From Akkermansiaceae bacterium (GTDB lineage Bacteria; Verrucomicrobiota; Verrucomicrobiia; Verrucomicrobiales; Akkermansiaceae): DNA of 36,446 nucleotides. The notes under the pieces were generated by a model. That model worked only from the letters and a program-made list of their open reading frames with translations. It did not search any database and was not told the origin of the DNA. The first letter of the stretch is position 1. Every line of letters starts with the position of its first letter. Below are positions 7,186-15,982 of this stretch, one piece after another. The translations under genes were made by a program, and so were the position numbers. Where the stretch lies: NCBI GenBank assembly GCA_021733795.1, contig JAIPKB010000029.1, positions 1 to 36,446 of the forward strand, written 5' to 3'.

Positions 7186-7560
7186 GGGCGAGGTCATGCG
7201 GCGAGGTTGGTTGGCTCTCCAGGGGGTTCCTAACGGAACGAAGGCCCCCTTCGGAGATGCGCAGGATGAGGTGGAGGGGCGTCGTGTGATGGGGATGATG
7301 TGCTTGCCCTTGGCGTTGAGGTTGCGGGCGTCGGCGATGAGGCGCGCCTCGCAGTTGATTCGTTGCGCTCACCCCTCGCCATCCTTTTCCCGAGTGGTCC
7401 GATCGCAGGCGCGTTGTGACCAACGCGACTACTGCGCTCCCGGTGGTGGACAACAGGCTGGAAGCCTATCCTCGGCGTCTCCCTCCGCGACCTCCGCGTC
7501 TTTGCGTTTCGTTTCAATCCAAGCAGAATGGAAGCTGTTGGGCGGCGCCGGTGGTTCCCA
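7186..7560. other. Intergenic DNA with degenerate repeats, no supported gene
   Basis: Contains a GCG-type hairpin (7410-7427) and a low-complexity stretch (about 7478-7520) of repeated CTCCGCG/CGTCT-type words. A short minus-strand stretch (about 7280-7350) reads INCEARLIADARNLNAKGKH but is closed by a stop immediately upstream, so at most it is a gene scrap. I assign no function. Confidence 0.4.
7410..7427. repeat. GCG-type hairpin repeat, copy 2
   Basis: Perfect 7-bp stem CGCGTTG/CAACGCG with loop TGAC. Same family as 2815-2832 and the three copies near 19501-19627. Confidence 0.65.
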
Positions 7561-7572
7561 CTAACAACGAAA

Positions 7573-7602
7573 CCGCCGCAGCCCGGTGGGGGACTGCGGC
7601 GG
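7573..7602 (-). terminator. Rho-independent terminator of ahcY
   Basis: On the minus strand a 9-bp perfect stem CCGCCGCAG/CTGCGGCGG with a 12-base loop, followed by TTTCGTTGTT. It lies about 40 bases past the ahcY stop. A second small hairpin (GCCGGG-TTCA-CCCGGC, 7636-7621) sits between stop and terminator. Confidence 0.75.
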
Positions 7603-7642
7603 GGGAAGTGGGAGACACAGGCCGGGTGAACCCGGCGCTCCG

Positions 7643-9052
7643 TTAGTAGCGGTAGTGGTCGGCCTTGTAGGGGCCCTCGACGGGGACGCCGATGTAGTCG
7701 GCTTGCTCCGGGGTGAGCTGGGTCAGCTTGGCTCCGACCTTGGCGAGGTGGAGGCGGGCGACTTCCTCGTCGAGCACCTTGCTCAGGACCGTGACTTGAC
7801 CCGCTTGGTTGGTGTCCTTGTTTTTCCAGAGGTCGATCTGGGCGAGGGTTTGGTTGGTGAAGCTGTTGGACATCACGAAGCTCGGATGGCCGGTGGCGCA
7901 GCCGAGGTTGACGAGGCGGCCTTCCGCCAGCATGTAGATGCAGTTGCCGGTGGGGAAGGTGTATTTATCCACCTGCGGCTTGATGTTCTTGCGGACCACG
8001 CCGGGGGCGTTGTTGAGCTTGTCGATCTGGATCTCGTTGTCGAAGTGGCCGATGTTGCAGACGATCGCCTGGTCCTTCATCTTCTCCATGTGCTCAAGGC
8101 GGATGATGTCCTTGTTGCCGGTGGTGGTGACATAAATGTCGCCCCAGCCGAGGGTGTCTTCGATCGGCAGCACGCGGAAACCTTCCATCGCGGCCTGGAG
8201 GGCGCAAATGGGGTCGATCTCGGTGACGACGACCTGGGCTCCCTGGCCGCGGAGGGCCTGGGCACAGCCTTTGCCGACATCGCCGTAGCCGCAGACGACG
8301 CCGACCTTGCCGGAGATCATCACATCGGTGGCGCGCTTGATGCCGTCCACGAGCGACTCGCGGCACCCGTAGAGGTTGTCGAATTTCGATTTGGTGACCG
8401 AGTCGTTCACATTGATGGCGGGGACCAGCAGGGTGCCGGCCTTGGCCATTTGATAGAGGCGGTGGACGCCGGTGGTGGTTTCCTCGGAGACGCCCTTCCA
8501 GTCCTTGACGATGGTGTGGAAGATGCCGGGTTGCGCGGCCTTGATCTTCTTGAGCAGGTCCTTGATGACTTGTTCCTCCTGGCTTGTGGAAGCGGTTGAG
8601 ATCCAGTCGGAGCCGTTTTCCATTTCGTAGCCCTTGTGGATGAGCAGGGTGGCGTCGCCACCGTCATCGACGATGAGTTCCGGGCCGAGACCGGCGGGGT
8701 TGACGAGGGCCTGCCAGGTGCACCACCAGTATTCCTCCAGCGTCTCGCCCTTCCAGGCGAAGACCGGGACACCGGTGGTGGCGATGGCGGCGGCGGCATG
8801 GTCCTGGGTGGAGAAGATGTTGCATGAAACCCAGCGGACTTCCGCGCCGAGTTCGACGAGCGTCTCAATGAGCACGGCGGTCTGGATGGTCATGTGCAGG
8901 GAGCCCATGATGCGGACGCCTTGCAACGGCTTTTCCGGGCCGTATTTGGCGCGCGTGGCCATCAGGCCGGGCATTTCCTGTTCGGCGATTTCGATTTCAT
9001 TCCGCCCGAAGTCGGAGAGTGATATATCTTTTACTTTGTAGTCGGTAGTCAT
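7643..9052 (-). CDS. ahcY: S-adenosylhomocysteine hydrolase (adenosylhomocysteinase)
   Basis: A 469-residue protein, normal length for the bacterial long form. It reversibly splits S-adenosylhomocysteine into adenosine and homocysteine in the cytosol using bound NAD, clearing the product of methyl transfer. Visible features are the N-terminal [20 protein letters not shown], the substrate-domain [11 protein letters not shown]-binding [15 protein letters not shown], the segment [20 protein letters not shown], and the diagnostic C-terminal [12 protein letters not shown] 9052 is chosen over an upstream in-frame codon because the family starts near [10 protein letters not shown]. metK lies upstream on the same strand. 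The 562 bases between them are largely taken up by a small inserted element (9092-9596). It was probably once closer to metK. Confidence 0.97.
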   Translation of the reverse strand: MTTDYKVKDISLSDFGRNEIEIAEQEMPGLMATRAKYGPEKPLQGVRIMGSLHMTIQTAVLIETLVELGAEVRWVSCNIFSTQDHAAAAIATTGVPVFAWKGETLEEYWWCTWQALVNPAGLGPELIVDDGGDATLLIHKGYEMENGSDWISTASTSQEEQVIKDLLKKIKAAQPGIFHTIVKDWKGVSEETTTGVHRLYQMAKAGTLLVPAINVNDSVTKSKFDNLYGCRESLVDGIKRATDVMISGKVGVVCGYGDVGKGCAQALRGQGAQVVVTEIDPICALQAAMEGFRVLPIEDTLGWGDIYVTTTGNKDIIRLEHMEKMKDQAIVCNIGHFDNEIQIDKLNNAPGVVRKNIKPQVDKYTFPTGNCIYMLAEGRLVNLGCATGHPSFVMSNSFTNQTLAQIDLWKNKDTNQAGQVTVLSKVLDEEVARLHLAKVGAKLTQLTPEQADYIGVPVEGPYKADHYRY

Positions 9053-9065
9053 TGGTGGTGGTGTG

Positions 9066-9094
9066 GTGTTAGGATGGTTGGAAAAGAGACGCAA
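9066..9094 (-). promoter_or_regulatory. Candidate ahcY promoter with -35 inside an element terminal repeat
   Basis: TTGCGT (9094-9089), 17-bp spacer, TAACAC (9071-9066), then 13 bases to ATG 9052. The -35 overlaps the outermost CAAGAC unit of the flanking element. The -10 is weak, so this is tentative. Confidence 0.35.
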
Positions 9095-9596
9095 GACTTC
9101 AAGACACAAGACGCAAGATGAAGAATTGGCTGTGCAGTTGCCTGGGCTATTGCTTTAGAACAAGAGAGAAAGGAGTTTGTTGATGCGGCCGGGACCAATG
9201 AGCTTCTTGCGGAGACCTTCGATCATGGAGCCGATTTCCTTGGCTTCCTTGATGAGAGGGGTGGCCGCGTCGGTGGCGAAGACCCCGGCCGCCAGGCCGA
9301 TGTAGAGTTGAGTCCGGAGTTCTCCAACCGAGCCTTTGGCGATGGCTAGAAAGCGCCGGAATTCCCTATCGCTTTCGCGCTCGGCACCCTCCGCAATGTT
9401 GGAGGGCACCGAGATACAGGATCGCGCCATCTGATCCCGCAAGGCGTAAAGCTTTACGGGGTCGATCAGCTCGAGAACGGAAACCGCCAAGCGCGAGCTG
9501 CGCTTCCAGACCTCCAAGTCCTCAAAATGATGCAATGGCATGGCTAATGAATTGTGTGAAGCTCTCTGGTCTTGGGTCTTGGGTCTTGCAGTCTTG
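9092..9596. mobile_element. 505-bp element with CAAGAC terminal inverted repeats carrying a four-helix-bundle gene
   Basis: Left end: four CAAGAC units at 9092, 9100, 9107 and 9114 (the last is CAAGAT), separated by 2, 1 and 1 bases. Right end, read inward on the other strand: four CAAGAC units from 9596 with the same 2, 1, 1 spacing. Linker bases differ between ends while the hexamers are kept. The single gene inside is 9155-9541. No transposase is encoded and no clear target duplication is seen, so mobility would be supplied in trans. Mobility is inferred from architecture only. Confidence 0.6.
9155..9541 (-). CDS. Four-helix-bundle protein of the 23S rRNA intervening-sequence family
   Basis: A 128-residue protein. 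The N-terminus HHFEDLEVWKRSSRLAVSVL, the mid segment LRDQMARSCISVPSNIAEGA, the helix FRRFLAIAKGSVGELRTQL and the C-terminal helix IGSMIEGLRKKL are the signature of the S23/IVP (PF05635-type) four-helix-bundle family. Members occur inside 23S rRNA intervening sequences, as Avd accessory proteins of diversity-generating retroelements, and as lone genes of unknown role. Here it is a lone gene between metK and ahcY, inside a unit with inverted terminal repeats (9092-9596). No reverse transcriptase or variable repeat is nearby. Start ATG 9541 gives the normal family N-terminus. Confidence 0.85.
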   Translation of the reverse strand: MPLHHFEDLEVWKRSSRLAVSVLELIDPVKLYALRDQMARSCISVPSNIAEGAERESDREFRRFLAIAKGSVGELRTQLYIGLAAGVFATDAATPLIKEAKEIGSMIEGLRKKLIGPGRINKLLSLLF

Positions 9597-9614
9597 TGTC
9601 TGCGCCGCAGGCGC

Positions 9615-10811
9615 TTAGCCGACGGCTTTGCGCAGGGCTGCGACTTTATTGGTGGCTTCCCAAGTGAGGTCCGGGTCGGTCTTGCCGAAGTGGCCGTAAT
9701 TGGTGGACTTGGAGTAGATCGGACGGAGCAGCTTGAGGGCCTTGACGATGTCCGCGGGCTTGAAGGAGAAGACCTTGAGGACGGCGGCGAGGATTTTCTC
9801 ATCGCTGACCGTGCCGGTGCCGAAGGTGTCGATGTGGACGCTGACCGGCAGCGGGTGGCCGATGGCGTAGGCGAACTGGATCTCGCACTGGGTGGCGAGA
9901 CCGGCGGCAACGACGTTTTTGGCGACCCAGCGGCCCATGTAGGCGGCAGAGCGGTCCACTTTGGACGGATCCTTGCCGGAGAAGGCCCCGCCACCGTGAC
10001 GGCCGGAGCCACCGTAGGTATCAACGATGATCTTGCGGCCGGTGAGGCCGGAGTCGCCCTGCGGGCCACCGATCACGAACTTGCCGGTCGGGTTGATCAG
10101 GTATTCGGTGTCCTTGGTCAGCATCTTTTTGGGCAGGACCTTTTTGATGACCTGCTCGATGCAGAATTTTTCGATGGTCGCATGGGAGACATCGGCGGCG
10201 TGCTGGGTGGAGATGACCACGTTGACGATCCGGGTCGGTTTGCCATCGACGTATTCGACGGAAACCTGGGACTTGGCGTCGGGGCGCAGCCATTTGGCGA
10301 GTTTGCCGGCCTTGCGGATGCGGGTGAGTTCGCGGCCGAGGCGATGGGCATACATGATGGGGGCGGGCATCAACTCCGGCGTTTCATCGCAGGCGTAGCC
10401 GAACATGATGCCCTGGTCGCCGGCCCCTTGCTCGGCGGTTTTCTTGCCCGCTGCCTGTTTGGCGTTCACGCCTTGGGCGATGTCGGGGGATTGGGTGGTG
10501 AGGAGGTTGGTAATGAAAATCCGATCGGCGTGGAAGACATCGTCATCGTTGGTGTAGCCGATGCCGCGCACGGCGTCGCGGATGATGTTTTCGATGTTGA
10601 GGACCGAACTGATCGGCCTTTGGCCGATTTTCGGGATGGTGATTTCGCCGCCGACGACGACAATGTTGCTTTTCACGAAGGTTTCGCAGGCAACACGGCT
10701 TTTCGGGTCGATCGCCAGACAGGCGTCGAGGATCGCGTCCGAAATCGTGTCGGAAACCTTGTCGGGGTGGCCTTCGCCCACGGATTCGGACGAAAAGATG
10801 AACTTGCTCAT
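9615..10811 (-). CDS. metK: S-adenosylmethionine synthetase (methionine adenosyltransferase)
   Basis: A 398-residue protein starting at ATG 10811. It makes S-adenosylmethionine from methionine and ATP in the cytosol, as a tetramer in characterised members. Motifs visible: [20 protein letters not shown] at the N-terminus, the [20 protein letters not shown] hexapeptide region, [20 protein letters not shown], and [20 protein letters not shown] (phosphate-binding). The far upstream ATGs of the same frame run through the intergenic operator and are rejected. It is divergent from an ArsR-methyltransferase regulator with a dyad operator in the 103 bases between, and lies upstream of ahcY. Together these supply and recycle the methyl donor. 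No SAM riboswitch fold is recognisable in the leader. Confidence 0.97.
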   Translation of the reverse strand: MSKFIFSSESVGEGHPDKVSDTISDAILDACLAIDPKSRVACETFVKSNIVVVGGEITIPKIGQRPISSVLNIENIIRDAVRGIGYTNDDDVFHADRIFITNLLTTQSPDIAQGVNAKQAAGKKTAEQGAGDQGIMFGYACDETPELMPAPIMYAHRLGRELTRIRKAGKLAKWLRPDAKSQVSVEYVDGKPTRIVNVVISTQHAADVSHATIEKFCIEQVIKKVLPKKMLTKDTEYLINPTGKFVIGGPQGDSGLTGRKIIVDTYGGSGRHGGGAFSGKDPSKVDRSAAYMGRWVAKNVVAAGLATQCEIQFAYAIGHPLPVSVHIDTFGTGTVSDEKILAAVLKVFSFKPADIVKALKLLRPIYSKSTNYGHFGKTDPDLTWEATNKVAALRKAVG

Positions 10812-10871
10812 AGGTAGTGAGGTGTGCGATTTGGGGTTGTGGTGAAACGATTTTTTGCTCTCGACGATTTT

Positions 10872-10900
10872 CGTATCGTCAAATCGTGATACGATGATAC
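10872..10900. promoter_or_regulatory. Operator-like dyad in the metK / arsR-type divergent region
   Basis: CGTATCG (10872-10878) and TGATACG (10887-10893) are inverted with one mismatch around an 8-base centre. GATAC is repeated at 10888 and 10896. Imperfect dyads of this size are typical ArsR-family sites. It lies 61 bases before the metK start and 15-43 bases before the regulator start, suited to control of both. Confidence 0.6.
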
Positions 10901-10914
10901 AACCAACCCCAGCG

Positions 10915-11829
10915 ATGTCAATTTTAAAATCACTGAAACTTCTGGCGGACCCGACCCGGCTGCGCATGTTGCGGTTGCTGGAACGGGAATCGATGTCTGT
11001 GGCCGAGCTGCAGGAGGTGCTGGGGATGGGGCAGAGCCGGATCTCGACGCAGCTTTCCCAGTTGAAGTCGGCGGGGCTGGTCATCGACGTGCGGAGCGGG
11101 AAACACAACATTTACCAGGGGGTGGCCCCGGCCGATCTGATGGAGGTGGCGCGGTTGGCGGCGGCGGAATTGGCGGAAACGGCGGCGGACGATGCGGCCC
11201 TGCGGCATCTGCTGGGGAAACGGAAGGATGTGGCACGCGCCTATTTCGATGAGTTGGCCGGGCGCTTTGGCAAGGACTACGTGCCGGGCCGGTCCTGGAA
11301 GGCGCTGGCCGAGGCGCTGCTGAAGGTGCTCAATTTCAAGGTGGTGGCGGACTTGGGGGCAGGAGAGGGGACGCTGGCTCAATTGCTTGCGCAGCGGGCG
11401 GAGCAGGTGATCGCGGTGGACATTTCCCCGAAAATGGTGGCATTCGGGCAGGCACTGGCGAAGGAACATGGGTTGTCCAATCTGGAGTTCCGGGTGGGCG
11501 ATATCGAGCACCCACCGATTGAATCGGAGACGCTGGAGTTGGCGGTCCTCAGCCAGGCGCTGCATCACGCGGAGCATCCGCAGACGGCGATCCACGCGGC
11601 ATTCCGGGTGCTGAAACCCGGGGGGCGGCTCATCGTGCTGGATTTGCTGAGGCACTCGTTCGAGGAGGCGCGGGAACTGTATGCCGACCGCTGGCTGGGC
11701 TTTTCCGAATGCGATCTTGCCGGGATGCTCGAGCGCGCGGGCTTTTCCGGGATCGAGACGATCGTGGCGGATCGAGAAACGGAAGCACCGCGGTTTCAGA
11801 CCTTGGTGGGGATCGGGGTACGGCCGTGA
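10915..11829 (+). CDS. ArsR-family regulator fused to a SAM-dependent methyltransferase domain (SahR-like)
   Basis: A 304-residue protein. Residues 1-75 are an ArsR winged helix ([56 protein letters not shown]). From about 140 a class I methyltransferase domain follows: [17 protein letters not shown] (motif I), [26 protein letters not shown], and [15 protein letters not shown]. No metal-binding Cys pair is seen in the DNA-recognition helix. Proteobacterial SahR, an ArsR-family regulator of methionine-cycle genes, is a likely analogue. Position beside metK and ahcY, and a domain able to bind SAM or SAH, suggest it senses their ratio. ATG 10915 starts exactly at the first helix; in-frame ATG 10894 lies inside the operator. 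Confidence 0.8.
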   Translation: MSILKSLKLLADPTRLRMLRLLERESMSVAELQEVLGMGQSRISTQLSQLKSAGLVIDVRSGKHNIYQGVAPADLMEVARLAAAELAETAADDAALRHLLGKRKDVARAYFDELAGRFGKDYVPGRSWKALAEALLKVLNFKVVADLGAGEGTLAQLLAQRAEQVIAVDISPKMVAFGQALAKEHGLSNLEFRVGDIEHPPIESETLELAVLSQALHHAEHPQTAIHAAFRVLKPGGRLIVLDLLRHSFEEARELYADRWLGFSECDLAGMLERAGFSGIETIVADRETEAPRFQTLVGIGVRP

Positions 11830-11997
11830 ATGGATGGCAGGGATCAGATCGACGTTTCCCCCGTGCGGTCGCTCCCGATTAGATGGATGATCGTCAGTTT
11901 GATTGGTAAGCGGGTTGAGCCGGTCTCAGCGCCCGTCCCTCCCGGGAACCCGTCCCGACTCTTTCTGGCTTTAACCGCGTGGGGGATTCGGCAATCC

Positions 11998-13239
11998 TCA
12001 GCGGTCATTTGCCGCAAGGCGGGCGGCGAAGGCGCCGTCGGTGTGGTCGGCGAAGGGGAGGGCCGCGCGGTGGGCTTCGAGGCGCAGTGCGGGGTGATCG
12101 GCGAGGAAGGACTGGATCTGTTCCATGTTTTCGGCGGCTTCGAGCGAGCAGGTGGAGTAAACCAGCCGACCGCCGGGTTTCAGGCAGGGCAGGGCGTGCT
12201 CGAGGATGGCGCGCTGGGTGCGGACGAGGTTCTCGATGTCAGGGGCCTGAAGCCGCCAGCGGACGTCCACGCGGCGGCGGATGACGCCGGAGTTGGAGCA
12301 CGGGACATCCAGCAGGATGCCGTCGAAGGCACCGTGCCATGCGGCCGGAGCCGGGTGGGTCCAATCGTGGGTAGCGATGGTGGCGCCGGTGGCATGGAGG
12401 CGGTCGAGGTTGTCGCGGAGGCGGGGCAGGCGTTTCGGGTTGGAGTCGGTGCAGGTGAGGGTGGCGGCGGAGCCTTGGGCGGCGGCGATCAGGAAGGCCT
12501 TGCCGCCGGGGGCGACACAGGCGTCGAGGATTCGCTCGCCCGGTTGCGGATCTAACAATTCAACCGCGTGGCGGGTGGCGGGGTCCTGGATGTACACCTT
12601 GCCATCGGCCAGCAGCCGGGTGGGGAGGGAGCCTTCGAGCAGGAAGAAGCCGGGGACGTCCGGGATCGGGGTGCCGGGGAGTTCGGCAGGGGCGGGAGCG
12701 AGGGGATTGAGCCGGAAGCAGGTCTGGGCGGGTTGGTTGTTCCACTCCATCAGGGCCAGCGCGTGGGCTTTGCCATAGGCGGATTTCCAACGGTTGAAGA
12801 GCCAGTCCGGGTGGGAATGGATAACGGCCGGGGGCAGGTCGTCGAGTTCCTCCATCAGTCGATTGCGGGAGGTGATGGCACGGCGGAGTACGGCATTGAT
12901 CAGGCTGCGGACGTTGGCCTTGGCGGCCTCCACGGTTTCGTTGACGGCGGCATGATCGGGGATGCCGAGGATGAGGATCTGGCAGAGTCCCACGCGCAGG
13001 GCGTCGCGGGTTTCCGGGTCCAGCTTGCCTTCGCGGAGTTTGCCGATCCAATGGTCCAGCAGCCGCCGGTGACGAAGGACGCCGAAAAGGATCGCCTGGA
13101 GCAAATGGCGGTCCGGGGAGGACAAGTGGCGGCGCTGGGCGTGGCGTTCGATGAGCGACTCCGCGTAGTCGTGGCCTTTGGCCCAGGCGTGCAGGGCTGA
13201 GACAGCGGCTTGGCGGACGTGGTAGTTCTTGGCGGGCAT
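11998..13239 (-). CDS. rsmB: 16S rRNA m5C967 methyltransferase RsmB
   Basis: A 413-residue protein. Residues 1-140 form a NusB-like RNA-binding domain (RQAAVSALHAWAKGHDYAES, then LLQAILFGVLRHRRLLDHWI, then AAVNETVEAAK, then INAVLRRA). The rest is a Rossmann methyltransferase: ILDACVAPGGKAFLIA (motif I), LDVPCSNSGVIRRRVDVRW with the PC motif, and YSTCSLEAAEN with the catalytic TC Cys. This two-cysteine arrangement is that of RNA m5C methyltransferases, and the NusB-like domain points to RsmB (Fmu/Sun), which methylates C967 of 16S rRNA. ATG 13239 is chosen because family similarity starts there. The 199-base gap to ppnP is divergent. Confidence 0.92.
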   Translation of the reverse strand: MPAKNYHVRQAAVSALHAWAKGHDYAESLIERHAQRRHLSSPDRHLLQAILFGVLRHRRLLDHWIGKLREGKLDPETRDALRVGLCQILILGIPDHAAVNETVEAAKANVRSLINAVLRRAITSRNRLMEELDDLPPAVIHSHPDWLFNRWKSAYGKAHALALMEWNNQPAQTCFRLNPLAPAPAELPGTPIPDVPGFFLLEGSLPTRLLADGKVYIQDPATRHAVELLDPQPGERILDACVAPGGKAFLIAAAQGSAATLTCTDSNPKRLPRLRDNLDRLHATGATIATHDWTHPAPAAWHGAFDGILLDVPCSNSGVIRRRVDVRWRLQAPDIENLVRTQRAILEHALPCLKPGGRLVYSTCSLEAAENMEQIQSFLADHPALRLEAHRAALPFADHTDGAFAARLAANDR

Positions 13240-13344
13240 GGGGGCAGGGGGCGGTCTCCGGGCAGGGTCGCGCCGGAACAGGATGGCACCGGCGCAGCTG
13301 GAAAGCAAGGATCATTGGAATCGCTGTCTTCAGATTGCCCGGAG

Positions 13345-13373
13345 TTGACAAGTGGGCGGGCCGGGAACAGGCT
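13345..13373 (+). promoter_or_regulatory. Candidate ppnP promoter
   Basis: TTGACA (13345-13350), 17-bp spacer, CAGGCT (13368-13373). The -35 is perfect, the -10 poor. It would give a leader of about 60 bases before ATG 13439. Confidence 0.35.
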
Positions 13374-13438
13374 TGCCCGCGGCGGGCTCCGCAAGTGGCG
13401 GGGTAGCCAATCGCTAACTTCCACACTCAGATCATTCC

Positions 13439-13756
13439 ATGAAATTCGACAATGTTTCCGTAGCGGCCAAGGCCAACGTCTATTTTGGCGGCCGGGTGGT
13501 TTCCCACACCGTCCTGCTGGCGGATGGCAGCCGCAAGACACTTGGCCTGATCCAGGCCGGTGAGTATCACTTCGGGACCGAGGCCGCCGAGCGGATGGAG
13601 ATCATCGCCGGCGAATGCACGGTGGTCTTGGACGGCACCGCCGAGGCGCTCGTGGTTGCGGTCGGTGGGGCGTTCGAGGTGCCCGCCAATAACGGCTTCA
13701 CGATCACGGTGGGTGAGACCATGTGCCAATACGTCTGCTCGTTCCTGCCCGGCTGA
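13439..13756 (+). CDS. ppnP: Pyrimidine/purine nucleoside phosphorylase (PpnP/YaiE, DUF1255 cupin)
   Basis: A 105-residue single-domain cupin. Conserved points are VYFGGRVVSHTVLLADG, TLGLIQAGEYHFGTEAAERM, the metal-free cupin strand EIIAGECTVVLDG, and FEVPANNGFTITV, then YVCSF. The family phosphorolytically cleaves a broad set of purine and pyrimidine nucleosides in the cytosol. Length and order match E. coli YaiE, with a slightly longer C-terminus. Monocistronic by position: divergent from rsmB and convergent with the next gene, 13 bases between stops. Confidence 0.88.
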   Translation: MKFDNVSVAAKANVYFGGRVVSHTVLLADGSRKTLGLIQAGEYHFGTEAAERMEIIAGECTVVLDGTAEALVVAVGGAFEVPANNGFTITVGETMCQYVCSFLPG

Positions 13757-13769
13757 GGCGACGCGCGGC

Positions 13770-14519
13770 TCAGGGTTTCCGAACCGGATTGATTTCCTGC
13801 TGGCTGAAGCGGACGACGGTGCAGAGGCCGTCACTTTCACGGGCGGTTCCTAACAGGATGCTGCCGCCGCCTTCGAGGCGCCAGAGGTGGCTGGCGAGGA
13901 AGGTCCCCTCATTGAGTTCCGTGAGGTCCGGGTAGCTGGCGTTTTGGAGCGGATTGCCATAGAGGGTGGTGAGGAGTTGGATCAGCTCGGTCCAGCAGCC
14001 CTTGATGCGGGTTGGGTAGGAGGCATCGGCCAGTGCCCGGGTCTGGAGCGATAGTTCGGTCAGGGAGCCTTCATCGGACCAGTCGAAGTACAACAGGCAG
14101 GGGAGTCCACCGAGGTTCTTGCGGGTGCGGAAGACGCCGTTGAGACCAAGCCGTCCGAGGAAGGTTTCGTCGGCCGTGAGTTCGACAATGCTGCTGGCTT
14201 TGAGCTTGGCGAGGACCTGTTGGCGGGTGTCGCCGAAGCGGAGGTCGTCAAACACTGCGGATTGATCCGCCGCCGGTTTGGCGGGGAGGGTGGGGGAATA
14301 CGGGTGGTTGGTGTCCAGCCAGGTCCGGTCGTCCGGGTGGAGCTTGGTTAGATCGAGGGTGAAGACACGGCCGTCGGTGCGGCGGATGGTGACGTTTTTA
14401 GGATCCCGGGAGACGAACTCCCCCTGGATGGCGCGGGTGCCGGTGGGGTCCTTCCATGGCCGCGGGGCGGCGGCGAGCGGCAGCAAGAGGCAGGCGGAGA
14501 GGGCGATGGCGCGGAACAT
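13770..14519 (-). CDS. Exported SHD1-domain protein of unknown function
   Basis: A 249-residue protein. The signal peptide is MFRAIALSACLLLPLAAA. About residues 20-65 (RPWKDPTGTRAIQGEFVSRD, then TIRRTDGRVFTLDLTKLHPD) form an SHD1 (SLA1 homology) domain, frequent in exported planctomycete and verrucomicrobial proteins. The remainder (FDDLRFGDTRQQVLAKLKAS onward) resembles no family I can name, but has the FGDTRQQVLAKL pattern seen in periplasmic proteins that follow a predicted leader. ATG 14519 is chosen for the signal peptide. It lies 51 bases before the der stop on the same strand, possibly the tail of that transcript order. Function unknown. Confidence 0.65.
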   Translation of the reverse strand: MFRAIALSACLLLPLAAAPRPWKDPTGTRAIQGEFVSRDPKNVTIRRTDGRVFTLDLTKLHPDDRTWLDTNHPYSPTLPAKPAADQSAVFDDLRFGDTRQQVLAKLKASSIVELTADETFLGRLGLNGVFRTRKNLGGLPCLLYFDWSDEGSLTELSLQTRALADASYPTRIKGCWTELIQLLTTLYGNPLQNASYPDLTELNEGTFLASHLWRLEGGGSILLGTARESDGLCTVVRFSQQEINPVRKP

Positions 14520-14570
14520 GATGGTTGGAACGGGCGAATGCGGCAAAGCTTGGGTCAAAATGCGGCCGGT

Positions 14571-15968
14571 TCAATGGCCCTGGGGCTTTTCCGGCGGGGT
14601 CCACTCGCGGCGGGTGCGCGAGCGCACGGAGAAGACGATGGGGACGCCGGGCGCGGGATGGGCGTGGCGCATCTTTTTGGTCAGATAGGCCTCGTAGCTG
14701 TGGGCCATGAGGCGTTTGTCGTTGACGAAGAGGACGATGGTGGGGACCGGAATGGTCTGGTAGCGTTCGTTGGTGGCGGCGGTGGCGTAGTAGAGCTTGA
14801 GGCGGCGCCGGAGTTTGTTGTCGATGGGCGGCGGGGTTTGCAGGAAGGCGGCCTGGAGGATGCGGTTGAGCGTGCCGGTGGTGGGGATGCTGCGGCTGCT
14901 CTTGCGGATCTTGAGCGCCTCCTTGAGCACGTGCTCGACAGAGGTTCCGGTCTTGGCAGAGCAGGCGACAAACGGCGCATAGGAGAGGAAAAACAACTCG
15001 CGGCGGACGTGGTCGGTGGCGTGCTCGAGCCGCACCTTGTGCGGGGTGTCCGGGTGATAGAGGTCGAACTTGTTGAGCACAATCAGGCAGGGCTTCTTCT
15101 CCTCGAGGATGAGCTGGGCGATCTTGCGGTCCTGGGCGGTGACGCCGGTGGCGAGGTCGATGACCAGCACGCAGAGGTCGGCGCGGCGGACCGCGCGTTC
15201 CGAGCGCATGGCGGAGAAAACCTCCACCGAGTTGTCGCGTTTGGCGCGGGGGCGCAGGCCGGCGGTGTCGATGAGGGTGAAACGCTCGCCTTTGAAGGTG
15301 TAGGGCAGGTCCACCGCATCGCGGGTGGTGCCGGCGATTTCGGAAACGATGGTGCGGCGGTCGTGGAGGATGGCGTTGATGAGGGATGATTTGCCCGCAT
15401 TCGGCTTGCCGACGATGGCGAGTTTGATGCCGATGGTCTCGGCGGTTTCCTCGGCTTCGGCGGATTCGGTGGCGAGCGGGGCGATGACCTCGTCGATTTC
15501 ATCGCAGAGCTGGCCGACGTTGCGACCGTGCTCGGCGGAGACGAAGATGGGATTGGCGAAGCCGAGGCTGGAGAATTCGGCGAAGGAGGCCTCGTGCTTG
15601 GGATCGTCCACCTTGTTGATGACCAGCCGGACCGGCGGCTTTGCCTTGCGGAGTTTGTGGGAGAGGGCTTGGTCCACCGAAGTCAGTCCCTCGTGGGCAT
15701 CGACGATGAAAAGGATCAGGTCGGCGGTCTCCATGGCGATGTCCGCCTCAAGGGTGACTTGCTCGCCGAAGCCGTCGTCAATTTTGGAGCCGATACCGCC
15801 GGTGTCGATCAGGGTGCAGGGGTGGGTGGTGGTGGTGCAGGGGGCGGCGATGCGGTCGCGGGTGACGCCCGGTTGATCGTGCACAATGGCGATTTTTCGC
15901 CCCGCCAGCCGGTTGAAGAGGGCTGATTTTCCGACGTTGGGACGACCTACAATGGCGACGGTGGGCAT
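14571..15968 (-). CDS. der: Ribosome-assembly GTPase Der (EngA)
   Basis: A 465-residue protein with two tandem GTPase domains and a KH-like C-terminal domain, the defining layout of Der, needed for 50S subunit maturation. First G1 GRPNVGKS is at 8-15, with DTGG switch II and NKVD base recognition at 118-121. Second G1 GKPNAGKS is at 187-194, with DTAG and NKFD. The KH-like part holds RILQAAFLQTPPP and RRRLKLYYATAATNERYQTI, then PTIVLFVND. ATG 15968 begins the protein with MPTVAIVGRP as in the family. It lies downstream of rplQ, past a hairpin at 16032-16059 and a tandem repeat. Confidence 0.95.
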   Translation of the reverse strand: MPTVAIVGRPNVGKSALFNRLAGRKIAIVHDQPGVTRDRIAAPCTTTTHPCTLIDTGGIGSKIDDGFGEQVTLEADIAMETADLILFIVDAHEGLTSVDQALSHKLRKAKPPVRLVINKVDDPKHEASFAEFSSLGFANPIFVSAEHGRNVGQLCDEIDEVIAPLATESAEAEETAETIGIKLAIVGKPNAGKSSLINAILHDRRTIVSEIAGTTRDAVDLPYTFKGERFTLIDTAGLRPRAKRDNSVEVFSAMRSERAVRRADLCVLVIDLATGVTAQDRKIAQLILEEKKPCLIVLNKFDLYHPDTPHKVRLEHATDHVRRELFFLSYAPFVACSAKTGTSVEHVLKEALKIRKSSRSIPTTGTLNRILQAAFLQTPPPIDNKLRRRLKLYYATAATNERYQTIPVPTIVLFVNDKRLMAHSYEAYLTKKMRHAHPAPGVPIVFSVRSRTRREWTPPEKPQGH

Positions 15969-15982
15969 GGTATTGGGAAGCT

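Noticed and set aside
9155..9541. Diversity-generating retroelement (Avd protein)
   Set aside because: The gene is Avd-like in fold, but no reverse transcriptase, template repeat or variable repeat is nearby.
9540..10817. Long plus-strand open frame opposite metK
   Set aside because: metK is unambiguous on the minus strand; the frame is Gly/Asp/Val-rich antisense with no family features.
10812..10914. SAM or SAH riboswitch in the metK leader
   Set aside because: The leader is only about 100 bases, shared with a divergent gene, and shows a protein-type dyad instead of a riboswitch core.
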